Assembly (NCBI GenBank): GCA_963675135.1
Contig: OY776119.1
Span: 45,569,198-45,633,197 of the forward strand
Direction: 5' to 3'
DNA: 64,000 nucleotides
Origin: Galeopsis tetrahit
Lineage: Eukaryota > Streptophyta > Magnoliopsida > Lamiales > Lamiaceae
The position numbers and the translations under genes are program-made. The notes under the pieces were generated by a model. That model was not told the origin of the DNA. It did not search any database and was given only the letters and a program-made list of their open reading frames with translations. Below, piece after piece: positions 20,502 to 30,124 of the stretch (positions within the stretch are counted from its first letter, which is position 1; each line of letters begins with the position of its first letter).

Positions 20502-22808
20502 CTAGATATCAGCATAGAGGATTTTCATATCCTCATCATCTTCAGCAGCATCTGCAAACTTGTCTTCATCAGCCTCCTCTGGTTCCTCAATAAAACAAGT
20601 TGAAGCAAAGAGTGCAACAACATTGTTAGCAGCAGTAGTTCCTCCATTCTCTATAGCAGCATCAGGTACACCTCCAACTTCAGGATCCAACTCTTCAATA
20701 ACAACTCCAGAAGTTCTAACTGAAGTGGAAGGTGGTACTCCCCCTGTTGTAGTGGGAAGTAGTTTGGTCCACTTGTCTTTGATGAATTGGAGTTTATCAA
20801 TCTGGTCCTGTAAGTGCTGTAACTGCAATAATATAAAAGATCTGGGAACAGAGAACATGGTATCAAAATTACCACCAAAGTTCTCAGCATCTGGTGCAGC
20901 ATTAGGTGCAGCTGTGTTTTGTTCAGGTCTCTGTGCTGATGAGGATTGAGGTTGAGGTTGAGCAGGAGCTGGTCTTTGAGAAGAACCTTCAGGATTGTGC
21001 AAGGGCAGATCTTTCACTCTTTCACCAATGAGCAAAGCAGGTGAAATGGTGTATAAAGGAACCTTACCTCTAAGAACTTCAGTCTTCTTAGGGCTAAAAC
21101 CATGCATCTTCAAGTATGAACAAATAAGCACAGGGTATGGAAGGTTTCCTTTATCAGAAATGTCACCACTAAACTTCATCATGTGGTGGAAAATAGTCAA
21201 TCCCAAGTTAAACTTCTTCAAAACCACTATCCTATAGAGCAAGATTGTTTGATCCTTTGTCACTTTGGTTGAGTTGGTGGAAGGTATCCAATTATAAACT
21301 ATTAATTTATGCAACACAGAATAAAGAGAAGTAAGGTCCTTGGCCAACATTCCATTTTTCCATCTAGTCAACAAACCACCAGTCATAGAAGCAGTAACAA
21401 CATCCAAATCAGGTTCATCATCATCAAGTACTGGTTCTATGCCTAAGAAATCATTTATTAACTCTGGTGTAAATGGAACTATACTCCCTCTAAACTGTAT
21501 ATTTCCATACCAACGGGAACTCCTCCTACCATTACTCTTCCTCAGACATGCATAAAATTTATACACCCAATCAGAAACAAATGTATCACACAAGTTCAGA
21601 GCTTTCATCAACTTTCTATCCTCTAAGAATTGAATTAAATTCTTACTCTCAAAATCAGAAGTATGAATTCTCCTTTCCATCAACAGTTTTCTCCTAGACA
21701 ACCTAGTTATCTTATCAACCAATCCATCAATATCAAAATCTACTTCAGTTTTAGAATTACCTTCCTCAGAAGTACTTTCCTTTGAGCTTGGTTCTTTCTC
21801 CTCCTCAGAACTGGAATCAACTTCTTTTTCAGAGCTTTTGTCAGAAGCTGCACTGCTTGAATCACCTCCATCATCAGGTTCTGGTGCTGGAGCACTTGAT
21901 TCAGCATGTGAGGCAGCATTCTTCTTCAGGGCTTGCTGCATATCCCTGAGACAAACCTCAATTTCAGAATCAGAATCATGTTCTGGTTCTTCAGGCATTG
22001 TTCGAACTACATCAACCTTTGCCTTTCCCTTCCCTTTTGGATCAGCTTTCTTTTTAGTTGGCTTCTCAATCACCACTTCTTCTTCAGATTCAGAGAATAC
22101 CTGAATTGGTTCAGCAACATCACCACCTAGCTTCTTCTTCTTCCTCAAAGAGTCTGAGTAATCAACTCGAGTAAAAACTCGACCTGATCGTCTTCTTGGA
22201 ACTGGGCTCCTCTTTCTCTTCTTCTCTTCAGCATTCCTCTTGAAAGGAATCGGTTTAGAGTCGGATTTCGAGATGTCAGAGTCAGTTTTGTCGGATTCTT
22301 CAGCATCCTCCATTTGAGCGTCCTCATTGTCGGATGTCTCCGCATTCGACGGCTCCTTTGACTCAGCAACAGGGGACTCTTCGATCTCCCTTTCGTTCTC
22401 CCCCATAGAGGCAGCAGTCGGGGCCTCTGTTTCAGCGTTAGGGCTCGGAATTTGGGGCTTTTCAGCTGTGGATGAAGAAGGTGCAGTAGTGATCACTTCT
22501 TGGGTGCGCAAGTAGTGAGAGATGTCAATGGATAAATCACCAATCGTGAGGATGGGTGGATTAGGTGATCTCATCGATTGAGAAAAATTCTCAACCGCCT
22601 GGCTCAGCTCGGAGAGTGTAGCTTGGTTTGGGATGTGGATGGTTGTCGGAGTAGCTGGAGTGGGTGCGACGGTTGCGGCAGTTGGGGGGGAATTTTCATG
22701 TGAAGCAGCCATGGAAGCTAGAGTGTGAAGATTCGAGAGAGATGAAGATGACGGTTGAGAGTTGGGAGAGTTTGGTTTCTGTGAGTTTAATTTCTTGTTT
22801 CCTGCCAT
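20502..22808 (-). CDS. Third ORF (env position) of Sirevirus-like element, 768 aa
   Basis: This is an intact frame downstream of pol and upstream of the 3' LTR, on the same strand. Residues 1-350 are low-complexity, rich in Ser/Pro/Glu, with basic stretches (KRNAEEKKRKRSPVPRRRSG and RKKKKLGG) that look like nuclear localisation signals. A folded domain follows at about 385-600: VSDWVYKFYACLRK, RWYGNIQFRGSIVPFTPELI, then DLTSLYSVLHKLIVYNWIPS and LLYRIVVLKKFNLG. The pattern W..xFYA…FRG…FTP..IN resembles the domain of putative plant transposon proteins found in other LTR elements. A coiled-coil-like stretch (FILLQLQHLQDQIDKLQF) precedes TTTGGV, and the protein ends in an acidic tail, DEDMKILYADI. 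I see no signal peptide or membrane segment, which argues against an envelope role. Function is unknown. Confidence 0.8.
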   Translation of the reverse strand: MAGNKKLNSQKPNSPNSQPSSSSLSNLHTLASMAASHENSPPTAATVAPTPATPTTIHIPNQATLSELSQAVENFSQSMRSPNPPILTIGDLSIDISHYLRTQEVITTAPSSSTAEKPQIPSPNAETEAPTAASMGENEREIEESPVAESKEPSNAETSDNEDAQMEDAEESDKTDSDISKSDSKPIPFKRNAEEKKRKRSPVPRRRSGRVFTRVDYSDSLRKKKKLGGDVAEPIQVFSESEEEVVIEKPTKKKADPKGKGKAKVDVVRTMPEEPEHDSDSEIEVCLRDMQQALKKNAASHAESSAPAPEPDDGGDSSSAASDKSSEKEVDSSSEEEKEPSSKESTSEEGNSKTEVDFDIDGLVDKITRLSRRKLLMERRIHTSDFESKNLIQFLEDRKLMKALNLCDTFVSDWVYKFYACLRKSNGRRSSRWYGNIQFRGSIVPFTPELINDFLGIEPVLDDDEPDLDVVTASMTGGLLTRWKNGMLAKDLTSLYSVLHKLIVYNWIPSTNSTKVTKDQTILLYRIVVLKKFNLGLTIFHHMMKFSGDISDKGNLPYPVLICSYLKMHGFSPKKTEVLRGKVPLYTISPALLIGERVKDLPLHNPEGSSQRPAPAQPQPQSSSAQRPEQNTAAPNAAPDAENFGGNFDTMFSVPRSFILLQLQHLQDQIDKLQFIKDKWTKLLPTTTGGVPPSTSVRTSGVVIEELDPEVGGVPDAAIENGGTTAANNVVALFASTCFIEEPEEADEDKFADAAEDDEDMKILYADI

Positions 22809-22934
22809 TTAAACCAAGAATTCGAAAAGCACTACACAAGAATCGAGATAAGCACAAAATGATTTATAACAAAATCTGCAAAACTAATACTCAACTTACT
22901 CAATTAATTACAAAGATTAGAAAATCATGAAATG

Positions 22935-22950
22935 GAGTTTATATAGAGAA
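22935..22950 (-). promoter_or_regulatory. TATA box upstream of third ORF, element 1
   Basis: On the minus strand TTCTCTATATAAACTCC lies about 135 bp before the ATG of the third ORF, far from either LTR. A similar TATA box (CTCTATAAATAG) occurs upstream of the third ORF in element 2 at 35987. The position fits an internal promoter that makes a separate mRNA. This is inferred, not shown. Confidence 0.5.
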
Positions 22951-23404
22951 GACTTAGTAGTTGGAATGTTGTACGTGTGATCAAGGCTTGACTTAAGAAA
23001 ATTCTAGATAATAGTCGATAATGCTCCACAAATTCAGCCACAAGTAATATCATGGGTGAGTTAGTGGGGTAAAATCCTAATTAATAAATTAAGTTAATTA
23101 ATTAATTAAATTAAGAAAGTTCCAGAATTAATCAAAAATAAAAATGCGTAAAATCTGAAATAAAACAAGTGGTTAGTATAATTATAAATAAATAAAATAA
23201 ATTCCCACAATTAATTAAATAATTACAACTTATAAAAATATAATTGAATCATGTAATGTTGTGCTCAAGGATTTGACATACACCTCAACATTGGTTTTTC
23301 ACAGGCTTTACCTATCCAATGTAGCCAATTTTGCAGCATTTTTCTTTTCATTGCATTTCTTCTTTTTGTGCTACAGCATCTAACTCGTATTGATCCATTG
23401 TTCC

Positions 23405-23745
23405 TGTAGAGTACATCGTAGTAGTGAACTCCGTGCCCCATACTTACTTAATGGATTACGAACCTCTTGATGTTTTTACCAAATTCACGTTTTGAAAAGA
23501 AGGCATCGTAGTAGCGAACTCAGTGCTCCATACACTACTACATATTTGGCCTTGGAGAGCTTTTAGAAGAGCTCTCCAAGTGGGAGCTGTCCAAGCTAAA
23601 TTGCACTCGGAGAGCCCTTAAAGGGATCTCTAAGTGTAAAAAGGGCTCTCCAAGTGCAATTTAGCTTGGACAGCTCCCACTTGGAGAGCTTTTCTAAAAG
23701 CTCTCCAAGGCCAAATATGTAGTAGTGATAGTTACTCAGTGAATT
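23405..23745 (-). repeat. Paired direct repeat in the pol to third-ORF spacer, element 1
   Basis: Two units of about 38 bp (plus 23414-23452, and 23504-23532 continuing at 23731-23742) read on the minus strand as GAGTAACTAT, GGGGCAC, GAGTT and CTACTACGATG with small changes. The second unit is split by a MITE. The same pair, in the same order and place, occurs in element 2 at 35475-35513 and 35563-35601. Conservation in a non-coding spacer suggests a cis-acting role. Confidence 0.7.
23533..23727. mobile_element. CACTA-type foldback MITE, 195 bp
   Basis: The ends CACTACTACATATTTGGCC and GGCCAAATATGTAGTAGTG are inverted, and most of the element pairs with itself (TTGGAGAGCTTTT facing AAAAGCTCTCCAA). 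The flanks carry ATA on both sides. Removing the element plus one ATA restores the spacer repeat as found intact in element 2 at 35563-35601, so the boundaries are confirmed by an internal empty site. Confidence 0.92.
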
Positions 23746-23965
23746 GGTACATCTTTTAGTATGCTGTAACATTCTCAATTTTTCAAGCTTTTGAGAGGTG
23801 TAGTAAATGTCTATTTTTGCACAAACAAATTTCAGATTCAAGAATATTTTACAAAGGAATTATTCAACGAAAATAAGAAATAAATCACATTTATAATAAC
23901 TATACCACCTTAGGCTGTTGTCTCAAATGCTACCGCATTTGTGACAACATCCTCTCAAGAATTAT

Positions 23966-26900
23966 TCAGATATTACACATACCAAGAGATTTCCTCAAAA
24001 ATGAGAATCTCTCATGGTCAAGAGCCTTAGTAAAAATATCAGCATTTTGATTTTCAGTAGGCACATATTCCAACTTAACTATGTTCTTCTCCACTAAATC
24101 TCTCATAAAATGATGTCTAATGCTAATGTGCTTAGTGAGTGAGTGTTGTACCGGATTCTTAGATATGTAAATAGCACTTGTGTTATCACAGAAAATTGTG
24201 AGGATATTGTTTTCAATTCCATAGTCATGAAACATCTTACTTAACCACAATAGCTGTGTGCAACAACTTCCTGCAGCTATGTATTCAGACTCGGCAGTGG
24301 ATTGAGAAACACAATTTTGTTTCTTGCTATGCTAAGACACAAGATTGTTTCCCATGTAGAAGCATCCTCCACTTGTACTCTTCCTGTCATCTATATCTCC
24401 AGCCCAATCCGCATCACTGTATCCAATCAATGTGTTGTTGGTGTCCTTAGTGTACCATATCCCTAGTTCACTTGTACCTGAAACATATCTGATAATCCTT
24501 TTCACTGCATTCAGGTGAGATTCCTTTGGATTAGCTTGGTACCTAGCACAAACACACACACTATACATAATGTCAGGTCTACTAGAGGTTAGATAAAGTA
24601 AACTACCTATCATGGATCTATACAATGTTGGATCAACATCCTTTCCACCATTGTCTTTGCAAAGTTTCAAAGTAGAACCCATAGGTGTTTTCATTACTTT
24701 TGAGTTTTCAAGACCAAACCGTTTGACTAAGTTTTTAGCATACTTACCTTGAGAGAAGAAAATACCATCCTTACATTGCTTGATTTGAAGACCTAAAAAA
24801 TAATTCAAGTCTCCAACCATAGTCATCTCAAATGTGGCTGTCATTGCTTCAACAAATCTGTTCAGCATTTTATCACAGGTTGAACCAAACACAATGTCAT
24901 CAACATATATTTGAGCAATTAGTAAACCTTCTCCAGTGTGCTTAATAAACAAAGTCCTATCAGCTTCTCCTCTAATAAATCCATATTCTAAAATAAAGTC
25001 CGTAAGCCTACCATACCATGCTCTAGGAGCTTGTTTTAGACCATACAATACTTTCTTTATTTTGTACAAATGATCCGGGTATTGTGGATCTTCAAAACCT
25101 TTAGGCTGTTCTACATATGCTTCTTCAGTTAATATGCCATTTAAGAATGCAGCTTTTACATCCATTTGATGTAGTTTAATATCAATAAAACATGCAATTG
25201 CTAGCAATAATCTAATAGATTCTATCCTAGCAACGGGTGCAAAAGTTTCATCAAAATCAACTCCTTCAACTTGGGTGTAACCTTGCAACTAACCTAGCTT
25301 TGTTCCTAACAATGTTTCTAGACTCATCAGTTTTATTCTTATAAATCCACTTTGTTCCAGTGACATTAGTATGACTAGGTCTTGGAACAAGTGTCCAAAC
25401 TTCATTTCTTTCAAACTGATTAAGTTCCTCATGCATAGCATTTATCCAATATTCATCATTTAATGCTTCTTTCACACTTTTAGGTTCAATTTCAGAATAG
25501 TAACACTCGGCATTCACAACATTGCAAATAGAAGACATGCATATTGTTCTTACCACATCTACCTTATTCGATCTTATTCTTCCTCTTGTTTGCACTCCAA
25601 CTGTAGCATCGCCTATGATCTGGTCAGTAGGATGACTTTTCCCCATTCTTGAAGAAGGATTCGTTTTGGGAACATACTGATCATTCTGTGGAATTACAAC
25701 TGACTGTTCTGTAGATGTTGCTCCAGATGTGTTAGCATTTGGTGCAGCATTATCAGACTTCAGTGTATTCTCAGAATTGTCAGTGACTTGTGATATATCT
25801 TCTTCATCTTTATCATCTGTAAGACCTTTATCATCATCAAACTCAACATTAACAGATTATTGAACAGTGTTAGTCCTAAGGTTATAAACTCTATAAGCTT
25901 TACTATTTCTAGAATAGCCTAAAAAGAAACCTTTATCACTTTTAGAATCAAACTTGTGAAGTTGATCCCTATCATTCAAAATATAACACACACAACCAAA
26001 TACATGAAAATATTTCACACTTGGTTTTCTAACATTTAGAATCTCATAAGGTGTTTGATTAGTACCAGATTGAATATAAACTCTATTAATAATATGACAT
26101 GCTGTATTCAATGCTTCAGCCCAAAATCTTTTAGGAAGACTTTTAGATAAAAGCATGACTCTTGCCATTTCTTGTAAAGTTCTATTCTTTCTTTCAACAA
26201 TTCCATTTTGTTGTGGAGTTTTAGGAGATGAAATCATTAAACATGCTATTCTCAAATTCCCTACCATGATCAGTACTAATACGGCCAACTTTCAAGTTAA
26301 ACACATTTTTGAACCTTTTATAGAGAACTTTAAAAGCAGCAAATGTTTCAGATTTATCTCTTAAAAACTCAATCCAAGTATATCTAGAAAAATCATCTAC
26401 CACAACTAAGGAATATCTCTTACCTCAAATGCTTTCAGTTTCCATAGGACCCATCAAATCCATGTGCAACAATTCAAAACATCGATGTGTAGAACAATGT
26501 GACAGCATTCTATGCGGTACTCTTACCTGTTTACCTTTCTGGCATGATCCACATACAGTGGTATTCAGGAAGCTCAGTTTAGGTATTCCTTTGATTGCAT
26601 CTGATAGGATTAGTTTCTTCATTGCCCTGTAATTTACATGTCCTAATCTTTGGTGCCATAAGACATTCTCATCATGTTTTGACAAATTGCATACATTAGT
26701 TCCAATAAGATAACAGTTATCTGCAGACCTAGTACCAGTCATTACACAATCATCATCTTCATTAAGAACATAACAGGACTCTTTGTCAAATTTTACATGC
26801 AAATTATCATCACAAAGTTGACTAATACTAATCAGATTAGCAAGTAAGCCATCAACATGCAAAACATTTTTAAGCTTATGAAAACCTTTAACATTCAAAG

Positions 26901-27222
26901 TTCCTTTTCCTATTATCTTTCCTTTTGATCCACCACCATATGTAACATTACCACCATTCAAGGTCACATAATCAGATAAGTAGTCTATTTGTCCTGTCAT
27001 ATGTCTAGAACAACCACTATCAAAATACCATAGACCAGGTAAACATGCTTTCAAGGATGTGTGAACAACATTACAGGTAACTTTTGGTTTCCATGCAGAT
27101 TTCGCAGAATGTTTCCTAGGATGTGAACACATTCTGGATGACATAAACTCAGTTCTCAAATCTTTAAACATTTTCAAGCAGAAGGGACGAATATGACCAT
27201 ATTTAAAGCAATAATGACAAAA
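23966..27222 (-). pseudogene. Sirevirus-like pol of element 1, 5'-truncated and broken
   Basis: Read leftward from 27222, it has an intact zinc knuckle (CHYCFKYGHIRPFC), the protease motif LWYFDSGCSRHMTG, the gag-pre-integrase HQRLGHVNYRAM with CGSCQKGKQ, the integrase LLHMDLMGPM, TDHGREFEN and TPQQNGIVERKNRT, the RT with MDVKAAFLNG, GLKQAPRAWY and IYVDDIVFGST, and the RNase H with GYSDADWAGD, CDNTSAIYISKNPVQHS and NADIFTKALD. The integrase and RT catalytic acids are intact. The frame is broken by stops near 24330 (Trp to stop), 25857 and 26425, and by shifts near 25280 and 26230. Gag, primer site and 5' LTR are missing; a CACTA terminus fragment starts right after 27222. It is closely similar to element 2. 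Confidence 0.92.
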
Positions 27223-27310
27223 TTATTTCATCGCTAACTCACGTTAGCGACGAAAATATTAGAATTAGCGACAAATTTTTTCGCGGCTAAATTGCAGTTT
27301 TCTTGTAGTG
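27223..27310. mobile_element. CACTA-type terminus fragment
   Basis: It ends TTTTCTTGTAGTG and contains TTAGCGACGAAAATA and CGCGGCTAAATTGCAG, typical of a subterminal region with short inverted phrases. Only about 90 bp remain, joined directly to the truncated retroelement pol. The left end is missing. Confidence 0.5.
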
Positions 27311-27822
27311 GGTGTGTTTCCTTTTTAGGTGTATCTAATGCCGGAGAGAGAAACTCTTAACCAATGGGATCGTGACAGCGAGGCACTATAAAGCAATGAC
27401 TATAGATTTCGTAAAACCCTAGTCAAACGACAGTCCATGCTTGTCAACACGCGCGACAATTTCAAGGGTGGGTAAATGCTCTTTGTTTTGTCAAGAGGTG
27501 GTCCCACACACATAGGTGGAATGTGATTGGTACGTGTTGTACACGGCGGAAGAATGGGAGTGGGTGAGTTTTGAGATTGGGAAAAAGAACCCTAAATTGT
27601 GTGGTAATAAAAGGGTAAGGTAAACTGTGGGTATAACCCTAAATCCTTGTAAGGGTAATTAACTTGTATTATCATTTTTTTAATGTGTATAAATAAAATG
27701 TTTTTAGGGTTTCATTTGTATTAATCATGTAGAAAACATACCATAGTGCCCCTTGAATTTTTTTTATTTTTTTTATGGGTATTTTCTAATTCTTAAAAAT
27801 AACAAGCCGTATAAATGTACGC
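27311..27822. other. Unassigned sequence
   Basis: This is mixed-composition sequence, moderately GC-rich to 27600 and AT-rich afterwards. No open frame with recognisable content, no terminal repeats and no clear promoter were found. Confidence 0.4.
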
Positions 27823-28070
27823 ATCTATTACTAAATACGCGTCTCTAATTGAGGATTATTTGCATTAATTCGGATAAGTACAGATAAGAATAGACGCGTC
27901 ATTAAATATTAGAATCCTAAGGTTATATTTTATTTAAATTAAAGGTATCTATTACTAAATACGCGACTCTAATTGAGGATTATTTGCATTAATGCGGATA
28001 AGTACAGATAAGAATAGACGCGTCATTAAATATTAGAATCCTAAGGTTATATTTTATTTAAATTAAAGGT
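27823..28070. repeat. Tandem duplication, 124 bp x 2
   Basis: Units 27823-27946 and 27947-28070 differ at only about two positions (TACGCGTCTC against TACGCGACTC, and AATTCGG against AATGCGG). The near-identity points to a recent duplication. No coding signal is seen. Confidence 0.95.
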
Positions 28071-28516
28071 CAATTCACTCGCTTTTTTCCGTAGAAGGAT
28101 CTAGAATTTCATTTTAAGGATTTTGAAAATTTTCATATTATTAAAAAGTTTTCTCCAAATTAAAAGATTTAATTGTCAACAAATCTCTTTCATACTACTA
28201 AATTTAATTTCTAGGTTTACTCACATATGTTTTAATTGTCAACAAATCTCTTTCATACTACTAAATTTAATTACTCACATATGTTTTTGTTGTGCACATT
28301 ATGCAATTTCTAGGCGATTTTTTATTTCATGACCTAATTCAAGTATTGAGGGCAGATCCGATGCCTTCCCCGTCCCCATTTACCCATTATTTTGTAGTGA
28401 GGTGTGGGTATTCATAATAGTGAATAGAGTTGCCCGGGGCTCTAATCTAGTAGGCCAGAAAACCTTTTTCTTTTTTAATATTTTTTTCATATATATATAT
28501 ATATATAAAAGATATA
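28071..28516. repeat. AT-rich spacer with a short tandem duplication
   Basis: The phrase TTTTAATTGTCAACAAATCTC, with CATACTACTAAATTTAATT, occurs twice, near 28160 and 28225. Near 28395 the phrase TTATTTTGTAGTG could be a CACTA terminus scar. No gene is seen. Confidence 0.5.
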
Positions 28517-28532
28517 CAGTATATGTGTAATT

Positions 28533-28637
28533 TTTTTTTTTTTTTTTGTGGAAGTTAAATACCCCTCCCCATGACTCGAACCCAGGACCTAAGGTCTAGG
28601 TAGTGGTGCTCTAACCACTTGAGCTATCCCACTTTGT
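28533..28637 (-). mobile_element. tRNA-derived SINE with 16-bp target duplication
   Basis: The minus strand reads GGGATAGCTCAAGTGGTTAG (A-box) and CTGGGTTCGAGTCATGG (B-box), then a short body ending GTTAACTTCCAC-type sequence and a poly-A tail (plus-strand T run at 28531-28547). The 16-bp sequence CAGTATATGTGTAATT flanks it at 28517-28532 and 28638-28653. The element is only about 105 bp, at the short end for a plant SINE. Confidence 0.9.
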
Positions 28638-28653
28638 CAGTATATGTGTAATT

Positions 28654-29255
28654 ACTCAGTGGTGAAATTAAAATGATTAAGACATACTACGTACTAATTA
28701 ATTGTAACAACAATCATCAGGATAAGTAAGTGCAGTATATATATAATTTATTTAATACTTAATTATGATATGACAAAAATGAATTGATTTTAAAACATAA
28801 TCATAACCAAATTACTTTTAACCCAAAAAATAGCAAGACAAATGGTTGGGTAGCCTCCTACAATATAGAAAAATGGTTGCATGTGCACGTACGTATATAT
28901 ACAAACCATTCATTTTAAATTATTACTGTAACTTTTTTGGTTAATTGCAAAAAAAATCACGACCTTTAGTATAGATTTATCAATTACAACATATCATTTT
29001 TTTTCTTTGCAATTCGATACACAATCTTTTTAAGTTTTACAATTTAATGCAACCGTAAATTTTCCGGTCAATTTTAATATGATGTGGCGCCGGAAACATC
29101 AAAATCGCCACACAGGCGTCAAATAGATTGCCAACTAATTAATTATTCTTTTAAAAAAAACATTTTAAAACTAAGAAACATACAAAATTAATTAATTTGC
29201 GCCCTAATTATCTACCTAGAATCCTAATTCCTAAATGCATGCACATAAAAATATC
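28654..29255. other. AT-rich target region of element 2
   Basis: This is AT-rich non-coding sequence. Near 28970-29080 it carries a TTTTAAGTTTTACAATTT-type repeat seen elsewhere. It borders the 5' LTR of the complete Sirevirus-like element, with AAAAC at 29256-29260 as the target duplication. Confidence 0.45.
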
Positions 29256-29260
29256 AAAAC

Positions 29261-30056
29261 TGTTGATGTTGGAATAGGTGTTGTATTTTATGATCTAACA
29301 TTTCAGTTACATGTTGTACTAAATGTGCCAACACCTACTACAACATCAGAATTTGCCCTTTCTCTTTTACTAACTCTAACTTAACTTGTGTTGCTTAGTG
29401 ATGTCCCAAATGCAGGTAGAAGACGTGGGCAACACCCAGGTCAAGCAGTTGCATGGGAGTGAGAAGTTTCTAAGCCTCAATACGCAAGTTCCTACAAATG
29501 TGGAGTGTGAAGGGAAGTTACAAGAAACCACCTTGATCCAATGGCTAAGAATGATCAAGGGAGTTGTAGGAGTTGCAAGGCAGTTCGAACTCAAGCCTAT
29601 AAATAGAACCCACTGCCTTCACTTCAAAGGACAACAAGAGAGGAAGCTAAACTAGATTACTACCTATGGAATGCGCAACGCTTCTAGTTAGAAAAAACAT
29701 TTTGTTCTTTCTTGTAGATTAGTGCACTTGTATAAACCCGAATATTTGTGTACTTAATCATAGTCGTTTATTAGGAAAATATGTTAGATCTATAAGGGAG
29801 ATAGTTTCGTATTTTTCTAGTAACTTTTCAAACTCAATTTGAGTTGTAGTTGTTGAAAACCTTACAAGGTTGTTGATTTTGTTTCACTGATATTAAGAGT
29901 TAATATAAGTGATTCGTGTAGATTAATTATTTAATCTACACAATTTTTGAAATACTCTTTGCAAAGTGTTTGTTTAAATTCCGCTGCTCATTGTTGTCTG
30001 GTCTGTGCCAACACTACAGACAACATCTCTGTATATCGCACGCACACACACTTTCA
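29261..30056 (+). mobile_element. 5' LTR of Sirevirus-like element 2
   Basis: It has TG…CA ends (TGTTGATGTTGGAATAGG to CACTTTCA) and is 796 bp. The TATA-like CCTATAAATAGAACC lies near 29600. It matches the 3' LTR at 38672-39463 with about seven substitutions and one 4-bp CACA difference by hand count, under 1 percent divergence. AAAAC flanks the outside. A small open frame within it (29386-29655) is duplicated in both LTRs and is probably not a gene. Confidence 0.97.
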
Positions 30057-30058
30057 GT

Positions 30059-30070
30059 TGGTATCAGAGC
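30059..30070 (+). promoter_or_regulatory. Primer binding site, initiator tRNA-Met
   Basis: TGGTATCAGAGC lies two bases after the 5' LTR end and is complementary to the 3' end of plant initiator methionine tRNA, the usual primer for Ty1/copia elements. Confidence 0.95.
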
Positions 30071-30124
30071 CAACTACTTGATACACTAAGTAGAGATTCT
30101 TCTTAGAGTGTGTGTTTATTTGCA

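Noticed and set aside
29386..29655. 89-codon frame, repeated at 38797-39066
   Set aside because: It lies inside both LTRs of the same element and overlaps the promoter region; no domain was recognised, so it is probably accidental.
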